Origin: Gymnogyps californianus
Lineage: Eukaryota > Chordata > Aves > Accipitriformes > Cathartidae
Assembly: GCF_018139145.2 (NCBI RefSeq)
Contig: NC_059478.1
Location: forward strand, 29,759,001-29,823,000
DNA length: 64,000 nucleotides
Direction of reading: 5' to 3'
Shown: positions 12,601 through 25,000 of the stretch, piece by piece
Layout: the number at the start of each line of letters is the position of its first letter
How positions within the stretch are numbered: position 1 is the first letter of the stretch
The notes under the pieces: generated by a model
Told to the model about the DNA's origin: nothing
Database searches by the model: none
What the model saw: the letters and a program-made list of their open reading frames with translations, nothing else
Made by a program: the position numbers and the translations under genes

Positions 12601-13871
12601 GACTCAGAGCAACTTGTGTGCAAAGTTTCAAAATTCGATTTTGCACCCCATCTGAGCTTTATAGACTGGTTGCACCCTTCAGTCTGTTACTGGTTTTGCT
12701 AAAGAGATTTTTTAGGTGCAAAGAAGTGAGAGGAGGGAAAGGAAGAATCAGAATTCATGCATTTGGATTTTAAAAAAGGTATATGGACTTGTTATTTTTT
12801 CAATGCAATATTGTTTTGCATTATGCTATTGTTAAAAAAGATATCACCCGAAAATTCTTTCTACAGAGGAGACAATATTGCAGCTGAATCATTTTTCCTT
12901 ACATTTTTAAGCAGAGATAAGTACCTTATTCCTTAATGATCCTGAGATAAGGTGCAGTGACTTTAATGTCACGAGGTTGTATCTGAGTGCTTCATATTGA
13001 ACGAAAAGCCAGATACTTCCAGTGAAATAAATAGCTTTATTTATGACAAAGGCAACAAATTCAAAAACTCTCCACAATTAATGGGAGACATCAAGTAACT
13101 CCAAGAAATACATTTGCTATTCATGCAATACATTGTTTTTTAAAAGTAATAACAACAGTTTGAGCCACAGTTGGGAAATCAATTACTGAAGTTATTGGCT
13201 CTAATGACTATGTGTACAGATCACCTCTGAGTAATATGATTCTTCTAAAGGGCAAGTTATTAGATCCTGTAATTTGTGAGTATTTCCTATTTTTTATTTT
13301 CTCCATTGCCATGGGAAGGCAGGAGCTGGGAAAGCAAAGGTCATGAGGTCTGGTTAAATCTTTTGAAGAGCTACATAAAGTCGTACATGTGTCCTATGGA
13401 TCCTTACCTCTGCACCTAAGAATGAACGTACTGAGCCTGAGCACAAGCTGGTACAACAATATATATACTATCATGACATATCCATATCATGACACTAATC
13501 TCATGCTCCATTTGGGGCTGTTCGTGTAGTTTGCCTTGGTCTTGCTGTGCCTTGGCTTTCATTCTTTCTTCTCTCCCCAGGGCTGTAATGGTACCCCATA
13601 CGGCACCGCCACTCCAGCAGAAGGGCTGGAGGCAAACAGCACTTTCCTTCTCTTCCCTATCACATCCCTTTCTTTTCCCAGCAAAGCAGCAGAGCACAAT
13701 TGGCTGCCTCATCTGCCGTTGTTGGGTCCCAACAACTCCTTTCTGGCAACTCCTGAGTTTCAATCATGTCCTGGCAACATTTTCTCATTTTGGTTATATG
13801 GAGGAAAAATGCCAGAATTCACTCGGGGTGATTTTACAGAAGACAGTGTTTGTAAGATACAGTCTCTAATG
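6676..13871. other. intergenic DNA between CR1 and LTR copy 2
   Basis: Seven kilobases of AT-rich sequence. Apart from an A18 run near 7157-7174 and the tandem duplication at 11386-11531, I see no repeats I can name. ORFs are short, overlap on both strands and lack domains. No CpG island or coding exon is recognised. Confidence 0.5.
11386..11531. repeat. 73-bp tandem duplication
   Basis: Positions 11386-11458 and 11459-11531 are head-to-tail copies of the same 73-bp unit, which contains CTTTATATACAGAAGAGT and TTTTGATGGCAACAGC. They differ at a small number of positions, mostly transitions, so the duplication is fairly old. No ORF spans both copies convincingly. Confidence 0.9.
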
Positions 13872-13876
13872 TGTGT

Positions 13877-14895
13877 TGTGATTTAAGCCCAGCCGGCAAC
13901 AAAGCACCACGCAGCCCCTCGCTCAATCCTCCCCCCCAGGTAGGATGGGGAGGAGAAAATACAGCAAAAAGCTCGTGGGTCGGGACAAGGACAGGGAGGG
14001 ATCACTCACCACTTATGGTCACAGGCAAAACAGACTCGATTTTCGGGAAAAATAAACCAAGTTAATTTGTTAACAACCAAACCAGAGTAGAATGATGAGA
14101 AATAGAACCGTATCTTAAAAACACACCTTCCCCCCGCCCCTCCTTTTTCCCGGGCTCAGCTTTGCTCCTGATACCTCTACCGCCTCCCCCCCAGCGGCGC
14201 AGGGGGCGGGAATGGGGGCTGCAGTCAGGTCGTCCCACACTGTCTCTGCCGCTCCTTCCACAGGGGGAGGGCTCCTCACACTCTTCCCCTGCTCCAGCGC
14301 GGGCTCCCTCTCACGGGGGTCAGCCCCCCATGATTTTCTCCAATTCCTTTCCACGCACTGCAGTCCTCCATAAACCGCTCCAGCGTGGGCTCCACCACAG
14401 AGTCGCGGCCTTTCCTGGGCCCAGCCACCTGCTCCGGCGTGGGGTCCTTCACACGGGCTGCAGGGGAGTCTCTGCTCTGCTGTTAACCTCCACGGGCTGC
14501 AGGGGGACAGCCTGCCGTCTCACCACGGGCTGCAGGGGAACCTCTCCTCCATCTTCACTGACCCCGGTGTGTGCATGGTTGTTTCTCTCACATCCCACTC
14601 CTCTCCTCACTGGAGGTCCTTGTCTTCTGCCATCATCTTCCTCTCCTGCTCTCTTTACTTTAGCGGCCGCCACTCCCCCTCCTCTTCTTTGTCCTCCATC
14701 TTACGCTCACATCCCCCCCAAGTTTGTTTTTTTTTTTCCCCCTTCTTAAATACGCTATCCCAGAGGTGCAACCACCGTTGCTGATTGGCTCGGCCTTGGC
14801 CAGAGGCGGGTCCAGGCTGGAGCCAGGGAAGCTTCTAGCAGCTTCTCACAGGAGCCACCCCTGTAGCCCCTCCCTTGCTACACAAACCCAGCGCA
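13877..14895. mobile_element. solo LTR of an avian endogenous retrovirus (ERVL-like), copy 2
   Basis: The element starts TGTGATTTAAGCCCAGCC and ends GCGCA. It is flanked by a 5-bp duplication, TGTGT, at 13872-13876 and 14896-14900. Length is 1019 bp. From about 13930 onward it is clearly homologous to LTR copy 1 in the same orientation: the AGGCAAAACAGACTCGA and CTTCTAGCAGCTTCTCACA segments recur in both. The first 50 or so bases differ much more between the copies. It is shorter mainly because it has fewer minisatellite units. No internal retroviral genes adjoin it. The left duplication lies in a TG repeat, which makes its exact register slightly ambiguous. Confidence 0.88.
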
Positions 14896-14900
14896 TGTGT

Positions 14901-17900
14901 GAAGTGGCTTCACTTCTCACTGACGAGATGGAGAGTTGGGTGTACTCGGCCCTTTCCACGATGGAGATCTAAAGAGCAGTCAGCAAGAAGTAGCATGCTA
15001 CCTCCTGTATAGCATTGCCTGTATCTAAGCTGTGTTCATGCTGAGAAAGTGTGGAGCCAACACGTTAGGGATGTTCATTTTGTGTTAGAGACAAAAATGG
15101 TATGCACAAATTGCATTTGTCACCTCATTTCTTTCCAGGTAAGAAATCTGAGAGTTTAATCTGAGAATGTGAAAACTTCATTCCTAAAAATCCCCGCCAT
15201 ATTTAATTGTCTAACATGTAATTTACTTTATCTGATGCAGAGTAATTGCTCATAATGCAGACCAAAGCATGTCTGTCCCTTTCAATAGCAGCAAATCTGG
15301 AAGAAATTCTCACTGTAAACCCAATCCTCTCTCAAAGCTTAACCTTCCACCTATGAGGAGTTAAACTACCACTTCAGATACAGAAACCTTTCCTTCTTAC
15401 ATGTGATTATGAATCCCAAACCTGCAGCACAGCCCCACCTCCAATGTTAAGACAATAAGTAGAAAGGATGAGACTATAGGGAAAATAAGTAGCTATAAGC
15501 CTTCAAGTGATCAGGAGTCTGAGTGGCGTGACCTAGTGTTTGGCCAACTCAGATACACACGCTGCCTTGGCAGACTTGGGAGCTTGGAAGAAGGCAGATA
15601 CTTGGGAATGCATCCAGCCAGCAAGGGCCTATAGAGGGGGACAATGCTGGCACGCTGTGTGTAGCAGATGATCATGGACTATTTCCAGGTGTATTAACTG
15701 CATTTTTTGAAGATGGCGTGATCAGATCATTTGGGGGGGGAGGGAGTCCAGGTCACTCATGGGAAAGCAGAGTGAAAGTTTGGGTTAATTATTGACAGCG
15801 ATTTGGCCTGGGCAGGGGGGAGGGAGGTGAAAGGGAGGTAGAAGAGGATGGGGCTGGCATTCTGGGACTGCAGGGGAACTCTCTAATTCTTACACCCCCT
15901 TCCCCTCTGACTCCACTTTTCATTCATGAGTGGTGATTCACCATTGTCTCTTATTATTCTTTCTTCTGTGTATGGATTTAAAGCACCTAGTCAGTATGGA
16001 AAATACCTCTCACATAAATGTCATTTGCTCTGTGGAGAAAAAACAAAAAGATCATAAAGTTACAGCAAATCTATGCCAGCTTTACTGATGAGTAACATGC
16101 AAGTGATTTCCTTCAAGTTTTGACGAGTTTTTGGGTTTGTGGTTTTGGCTCTGACTCTTCACTTTGCTGCTGATTAGCACAGTAATGGGTGGCAGTTGGA
16201 GTAAAGATCCCTCCAGTAGGTCACAACTGGAGAGCTTGTTCCACTTGAGGAAAATAATGTTCCTTGCAGGTTATCGACAGGCAATGTTTCGTATTTATCA
16301 GCTTGGCAACAGTAAGTGGTATGAGGAGCTGAAGAGTCCTCAGTGATAGCAGTAACATTTCAATAAAGTGATTTTCTAACTTATTCAGAATGCCACAATA
16401 TCTTAAATAATAATAAAAAAGAAGTGGTAGTGGCTGTGCTGAGTAGTCACTCTGTAGTGTTAGACAGGGGATGTGGAATAATACTTTAACTTACCACATA
16501 ACTGTTAATTATGAGCCAGCCAAAAATAAAACTGTCACAAAACATGATGCTTTGTGCAGCTGCTTGCATGTCTTTTTGGAATAACATGAGGAAGCATAAA
16601 ATATCCCAGGACAGAGAAAAACGAAAGTGCAGAACTCTCTTTCAGTGATATAATGGGAGTAAATTAAATCTGGAAGTTACACTTGAGGAATTAAAACACC
16701 CATAGAAGGAATTCACTGGCGGATCATTGGGCTGCATCTGAATGGTGCTCAGCATCCATTGCTAATCCCACACAGGAGCATAGAGGAAAAGGGAAATAGA
16801 GGAGCAATAAGCATGCACAGTAGGGAAGGATGGAGTTAGAAAGGACTCTTTCTACAGCATATATCAGATGATAACAGAAAGCCTGTGGAAGGCATTGGTC
16901 TGTCTGGTCATTTACATCAGAGATAAAATCTGTAAAATTGTGTTGATACGTCCTGTCAAGAACACTGGGCAATAGACAGCCAGGTCCAGCTTTATCATAA
17001 TCTGCAAAAAATTCTGTGGTTCAGGCTCGTTTGGGACAAAGTTGTGAGGCACAATGCCAGGGGTACACCATATGTTTTCTTGTGCTATTTGAAAAACGCA
17101 TAAAGAAAGAGGAAAAGAAGGACCAGGTGAGACAAAAAGATTCTCCACCCAGGGCTTATTGATCCAGAGGGGATGCAGATGTGCCGCTGCAGCAAACAAA
17201 TTCAGTGCAGGTTGCTTTCATGTTACCCTTCTGCAACTGCCAAAGCTCACACTATCATACTCAACAACGCTTGCATTACAGTCATCCTTGTGACTTGCTT
17301 TTAATGGCAGATCACACGACAGCATGACACATTGTCAAGTGTTCACATCCAAATGTTCACACACTTCTGTACTTTTTCTAGTGTCTAATGTGGCAACAGA
17401 AATGCGAGAGAGATTTTTGGGAAAGTTATTTTCAGCCTTACAGATGTCAAATTCTTCCTTGTTTCTGTCTCAGGAGGGAACACTGTTTGTGCAGATTTCA
17501 AGTCTCACAGCTTAAGATGATTCAGGGAAAAGTATTTGGAGTTTTGGCTTCCGGCTCATACCTCCCCTAACACTTACATTTTTCCAATTTGTCTTTCTCT
17601 TTCAGGAACACTATGTTCAGTTCGGTACCTAAAACTGTGGGGTTTGACTGGAAAATGTTAGACTAATCCCTGGTAACTTTCAGAATCTAAGCTCTTCTGA
17701 GTCTTTTTAAGGTACGTCTTGAAACCAATTTGGAATATGGATATTTTAACAAATGTTTGGGTAACACATAGGCTTTCCAGTCTAATTACTAGGAAGAATA
17801 GGATCCCACAGTATCAAAGACACATAACAGCCTTTTATAGAACAAGTTTTTAGGAGGTAGGAATGCTGCACATGCTTAAGAAAGGAACTGGAAGGAAACA

Positions 17901-20900
17901 CCCAGGAGCCCACATTTCTCTAGCAGTTAAGGAGCAGACTTAATGTATTGTTAAGCGTAAATTGAGCCTGAGAATTAGTGGTTATCCATTATTTTGTGCT
18001 AATGAGAACCAGAAGTTTAAAAAGAATAGTATCTCTTAATAAAGAAAAAATATCATCACAATCATTGTTTCTTATTTTAGCATAAGGAAATATAGTAGTT
18101 TCATGGTGCAATGTCATCTTATTTCTCCATAGAACATAATTAATACATGCCTAATATACCAAGAAGGTTGTTGGATCTTGTGCTAATTTCATCTTCAAAA
18201 CACAACATCTTTAGACATAGAAACCTTGAAACCCTAGGTAGCCACTAGCTCTCAGTGTTAGCAGTTTTACAGAATATCACTTGTTTACATTGAAATGATC
18301 ACTTCTCACCTCACTGCTTCTGCTGTGGCTGCGGTTCCCAGGAGCTCTGAACATCATATTCTGAAGCCTAAGAGTGCCATTAGACAGGACTGTAAGCATT
18401 TCCTAGACTTCTGCTGTCTGTGTTGATTCTGTGCCCTTTCCCGCACTTCAAAATCCTTTGCTCCATAAGGAGACACTCAACTTCACGGCTAATGGAAGTT
18501 CACAGGCCACTCAGCGTGGAGGAGGATCCCCAGCAGCACAGGGCAGCTTGGTACAATAGCTGTGGATGGGTAGTAAATAAGAAAAATACACACAAGATGC
18601 ACATAGCTGGTATGTAATCAGGAACTTGGCTGGACAGAGGGTTAGAGATGGTGCAATGAGAGATTCAGGTAAATGTAGACTTTCGTGATATTGCTGTCAC
18701 AGTGGAAGGAATCTGGCTTTTCCTGTGGATCGCTTCTGCTTACTGCTTTGAGCTGCTTTGAGGGGAGGCAATTGCTCTTCAGCTACCAAGGCCCCATAGC
18801 TGCAGGTTCCGCTTTGTACCTGTTGACTCCCTTTCTGCTGCATACCTGCATCCCTGGCAGATGATGTTTGTAAAGCTGGACCTCCAGGGGATGATCAATA
18901 AGCAGGTCACTAGTGCCAGAGATTAGGCAAGGTGGTGTGGCAAGAGAGAGCTGCTCTTCCCCAAACAGCAGCAGCACGCTCCAGCCAGTCACAGATTTGC
19001 TGCCTAGTGTGACAAGCAGAGAATTGAACCCTCACTGAATATATTCAGACATTTTTCTTTTCTGTGTACTGGGGCTGAACAAAATACTTAAGGACTACCA
19101 GGCAAGCATCACATGCCCCAGCCAAATTAATTTCTTCCATTTTCCATAGCATTTTTCAGCAGCAAAAAGTAATGAGAAATACTTGGCTACTGATATTTTC
19201 AGCTACATCTATTCAGTCTTCCAGAACCGAACAGTGTAGCTGGATGCTAGAATATCAGACCAAAAGCCTCCTCATCTGTTAGTGCTCTGAGACCAGCCAC
19301 ACTGGGCTTTGGCTTCCATTGGGAGCTCCTGTAATATCTGTCAAACATTTTTCAAGTCTGTGTTTAAAGTCCCAGGAAAATACACACTTGACTCACTCTT
19401 GGATGATGCTGCGTGGCCCTGAGCCTCCCGCTCTGCATCTGTGATTCAAGAGTGCTTTTGTCAGGTCACAGCTGTAAGCAGAAGGGGCCTGATGCTGCCC
19501 TCATATGCACCGGTGTAAGTTGATTCTTTCAGAGCCCCTGGTATGATTGGCTCTAAACAATATCAGAATTAGGCCTTGAGTATTAACTAAGTATTGTGAT
19601 CCTTCTAAATTAGTCACTTTTCTGTCTTCTATGCTTCATTTTCTGAAATAACTCTTAGCACATATTTAATTATTTGCACTGCGGGTATGCATCAAGATCT
19701 GGGCCAGAATGTCCGCTCTGTTGTGCTTGATGCTACATAGTTGCCTTCCCCATACTCCTTTTTATAAATCTGTTGAGTTAGGATTTTGGGGGGAGAGGGA
19801 AAAAGGAGTTTCTTGAAGTACTTTTATACAAAGGAATAATATTTTTGTCACCAATGTTTGATGCGTCTACCACTTTTGAAGTACCAAAGTCCCATAATTT
19901 ACAGGAAATGTAGAATTACAGTAATAATCTTTTCATTCAGAACTTCCTATTCATCCAAGGACATCCTAAGTACCTACCTGAAACTCAAAAGCACGTAAGT
20001 GATACATGTGAACATAGAGAAAGGAGAGGTCCACTGGGACATCCGCAGTGTGTAGGTGTTTCACTGCAGTTGACTTTGGTGGCCTTAGCACCTAGATGCC
20101 TTGAGACAGCCTTAGGTGCTTACCTGTGTCCTTACTGTCTCAAACATTTCTTCAAAAACTCATCTGTATGGGTGATGGGATGGTAGGAAATCAGGGAAAG
20201 ATAAAGCTCCTCTAGTAGCTTGAAAAATGGAACGTGAACACTTTTAAAAGGTACTTCCATTGTTTTTCTGTGCCCTAGTCTCCCCATTTTTGAGCAGAAG
20301 TGAGTGGTCCTAGGTATGCTGTAGTGGTAATGTTTAGTACTCAAGTACTGTTGCCACACTGTTCACTCTGTTCCAAAGTACTTTGCTCCTGAACCCAGTT
20401 ATGGTTGCTAAGTGACAAGAACCTAATTGTCTCTCGTAACTTTGACTAAGCCAAGCATTTAAAAGCAAGAAAGTGAAGTGCTAAGGACAATGCAGCTCTC
20501 CTGCTGTCCATATAGCAAACCAGGTTTGGTACTAATCTGTTTTCTAGAGCAAAGGTATTTGTTTGCTGTTCTTCTCCAGTAACTTTATTATTCCCAAGAG
20601 TATTATAGAGAATTACATTAATTGCTATGGTAATCATAACAGGAAGCAATTACTTTCAGCAAATAACAATTACTTCACCTTCCCAAATTTGTTTGTGACC
20701 ACACCTGGCCTTAATCCCAGATTTATAACGAACATTTTTCTGGAAACTAAAAAAGAACAGATATTGCTTGCTCTTTGGTGGGGAGGGTGTGCAAATCTAC
20801 ATTCTAGGGTCTTATCCCCTGCCAAACCCAAGGACATAAACAGTTACTTAAAAATCTCATGATTTTTGTAAGCATCTCATCGTATTGTCAGGGGTGGCTT

Positions 20901-23900
20901 AGGACTGCTTTTTATTTGTGATTGGTAGCTTGGTGTAGACAAAAATGCAAAATACCTGGGAAAAGGCCTGAATCCATGTAAAAACTGGGACCAGCTTGGT
21001 TTCACTTGAGATAATCCGCTATGTTCCTGTTACTTTCCTATCTAAGGACTTTAAAGAAGGTATCTATGTGAATATAGATTTAGGAGAAAATCTTAGGAGA
21101 AGACATTACAGGGCAAAACTGTTTGCTGTGTTAACATATGATTGTTACTATGCAAACTGATCAAATACTGTGGCATCAACAGTACTAAAATGTTATAGAA
21201 TGCCTCACAAAGACATTAAGTGATGTCTAAAGATCAAATTTGTTAAGTTAATACCATGTATAATAGCTTTCCCCTGTGTTCCTTTTGTTTTTTAAGCAAG
21301 ACTTGTATTTTACCCAGTACTGCTTCATAAACTGGTTTTTTTTTAATCCACTGTGCCTGACCTACATTGAAAATTTTCGTTGATAAACAACTACAGCAGT
21401 GTTCGGCTATTCACAGCAGTATACCTCAACATCGCTAATATTCATTAAACCTGGCAGAATGAGAAATCCCCAAACTACTAATTACCAAGGTGCTGTGCTG
21501 TTCACATAAGTAAACTGAAAAACATTTTGTCCTTGTTTTGTACTAGGAAAGATGGATGGCGTTTTCTGCTCTGTTTGTGTTCTCCAGTGCAAGACCAGCA
21601 CTGGCAAATACCCAGGGGTACTGCTAGCAAGGGATGCTTTCATCTAGCCAGGATGAAGGTGTAGAGGAGGATCGATAAGAATTGATGCCCTGTTGCCCAC
21701 TGAGCTTCCACATTCAGAAGTGTTCTTCAGGGACTCCAGAGAAGTACAATCTGGAGGCTGGAGTCAGCACAGCAGGCTAAGAAAATGACAGGGAGCTCCC
21801 ACTAAGTTGGCTCACTAAAATCTTCCATATGTACTTGGTAGCCCAGGTTCAGTTTGCCATGACACAAGTACATCCCAAATCCATAAGCTGTGTTTCATCC
21901 CTGCAGCAACTGTATTTTCTCTGGAGAAAGGGCTCTACAATGTTAAACAATGTTGATGTTTTTCACTGCTACTTATTTCTAGTACAATGATTTATGGTCC
22001 TGGGCCTGATAGCCGGACTAAGTAGATTCCCTGTGGGTTTGCTGGCTGACAACATTTGCCAAGCCCTGAACAGCAAAACACATAAACAGAGCGTTAAGGC
22101 CAGATCTGCTTTTAATCTTTGCTTCACTATACGTGCCAGCGGTTTGGAGGAATAATTGACGTTACCTTGATATCTAATGGTCTGCCTACACGTTTTTATG
22201 AGCAGACATGATCTCACTCTGTGCTTGCTAGGAAAGTACCATCTCCAAACAATGGATTAGCAAAGCCCTGACTCTGTGCTGATATCTGCATTTGCTCAGC
22301 TTCAGGACTGTGCTATCATAGCCGTATGGCTCACAGCCAGCCTGAAACACAGGCTGGGAGAGCTGAGGAGAGAAGTGGAGAAAAGAAAGATGGACCAGTC
22401 TTAAGGAAGTTGAAGTGAGGTTTGTAAAACAGACTGTAGCCTACTTCTCCACCAAACCATGTGAATTAAGCACTTTGCTGCATCTCCAGATAACTGAATG
22501 TAATTAAAAATCTTGCTTAATGTGAATTAATGTGATTGGAGTTAGAATTCATCTTGCTAGGTGCTTTCTTTAAGTGAAATATAACCTAATTATACATGCC
22601 AGTTACCAGAGAAACTGTATCATAACTCCCTTAGCACAATTCCAGAATATGATCCTAATGCTTTTGTGTTTTGGACAGTACAATGCTGCAAGTTTGGGCA
22701 CCATGTGATTTTTAAGTGATACAAAAAGTATGTGAACTGCCATTGTACGCATGTTGTCTTCCAATACCCATTTTTCAGTTTTCCAGTTTTGTTTATGTGA
22801 CTCAGAAGGGTAAAGGACTGAAATAAAACAGCTTTTCCAACAAAGCCATGCAATTAAAACCTGATGCTCAGCCACTAAAGAATTCCCCAGTGGACAAATG
22901 AAAACTGAAGAGTGTTGAGGGATATTAGTGACATGCTAAATCATATCTGGCTTCCAAATTAGAAACAATCAATCAGAATTAGTTGAGAAAAAAAATTGCT
23001 TCATTCAAGTCAAATTTTAAAAGATACTGAATTATTAAAGTGAGGTAAATTCATGGGGAATGTGAAGGACAGCTGGGAATGTGAATTAATTAGCAATATG
23101 GAATGTAGCTCATGAAAACCAAATTGTTCAACAAAATTGTAGCAATGTTGGTTTTTTTCCTTTTCCCAGACAATTAACAGATCAGGTCATCTCTCCATTT
23201 TACCACTGATGAAAAAGCTGAGAAAGTCCCATTCTGATGTGCCAAAGGATTGCAAGAGAAAGCGTCCAGTTGTAAAGCCTGGGTACTGCCATTGGCTCAT
23301 GCACGCTTACCACTGACAACTGCTCTCCAGTTACCTCCCTGAATACACCAGGCCACTGGCTCTTGGTACCTAAATTCTCTAGGTTTGCTGGGATTTCTGA
23401 TCACCATTGTGGTCTTCATCACCAGGACGAAATAAAGAACTTGAAGCACAAATGGTGGGTAAGATACTGTACCTAGTATTGCAGGGCTAGTCAGAGAGTA
23501 GGCTACTTTATTCCTGAATTTATAAAATTAGCTCTAATTAACAGGATTTTAATGCATTTGCCAGATTATGTAAAGCACCATGTGCAGTCCTTCTATGGGA
23601 CTGAAGCAGCAGCCTCCAAAGATAGACTGAGCTGTTGCAAGTTATGCTAAAAATGTGACCATCTTTAACACTGGGCATAAAATTCTTATCCTCTAGGGGA
23701 AAGGCACAAGAAAGCTTATAATACCGGATGACTAGTGAGTTACATCCACAGGAACCTACATCTGACTGCGATCCTTTCAGATTACCCAGAATCTTACTGG
23801 AAGGAGAAGAAAGCAAATCATTTCAGTAGCCAAACAGTATAAATAATAATGAAGTAAATTATCCTTTGAACAAGCTACTGATCCTCAATGTGTATATGTA

Positions 23901-25000
23901 CATTTTGGGAATATGGGAATTTTAAAAACGCTTGCTAAGTGTATATCAAGACTCCACAAAAGTGATTTCATCTTTATTTTATGCAATGCAAATGTAATTC
24001 ACTTTTGCTTTTCATATTCCCTGTTCAAGTGAATAAAAAAACAGCTTAGACTTCTAAAAATGATAGTATTAGCATGAAGAACAATAGGCATCTTTCTTTT
24101 GGCCTTATGGGAAAGCTGCAATAACCATTTCTTTAAAGAAAAGACATAAATGCTATTAATCTAAATTACGAGGGAGCAGATGAGGAGGCTAGCTAACATC
24201 GTTTATAGTTGTAAAATAAAAGCATCCTTTTATGCATATGAGCATCAGTGATACTGGGATAGTTAAGAACACATTGAGAAACTTAAGAACCAAGTTCACT
24301 ATTCCAGTTTCTTTAGCATGATCTCAGTGACTTTTAATTATTTCATCATGTCTGTGTGGTAGCTTCATTATTCAGTCCTGCTGCTGGGGTCCTCTTCTGG
24401 GACCTCTCATCTTACCACCTTCTTACTTTTGACGCTAGGCTTGCACCAGTCACAGTACTTAAGCAGTGTGTCCTCCCTCCCTTCCACCACAGCCCATTGG
24501 TTTCTAGCACCACTTACCTGCTGTGCTCCTCCCTGGTCTTAAAGCACATTTGACTGTTTTTCACGTTAGTAATGAGGTTGGGTAAGACGATTACTAAATG
24601 CTTTGCCATGGTTTGTCTCCCAGGAGCTTGCACAATCTGGGAGGAGACTTCTCTCTATAAGAGCTACACTGACAGTCTCCTGCTCAACCATGTTTGTCCA
24701 TAGACTTGTTGATTTGGATTTTTGTAATCATTTCCACAAGTTGGCCTGGTGGAGCTGTCAGCCTCAGTGGTCTTTTAATTCCCTGTAGTTCCTCTTGGAA
24801 TACTTTTTAAATCACACTGTTTGCTGGGGAGCCAGTAAAACACTTGAGCAGTTTTGACTGTCACTTCTGTCCAGCAAAGAACAGGCCTGGCATGCACAGG
24901 TGCTGTCCCCCTCCCTGTATGCTCCCCAGCTCCCTTCACCTGCCTTCAGCCAGAAAGAAGTATATACAAGTGAGAAAATAAGATGGAATCATACGATGTT
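14901..25000. other. intergenic DNA, nothing recognised
   Basis: Ten kilobases of AT-rich sequence with a GC-richer patch around 15590-15910 that includes a short G-run near 15732. No exon, RNA gene or named repeat is identified. ORFs are under 100 codons and give no recognisable protein. Confidence 0.45.
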
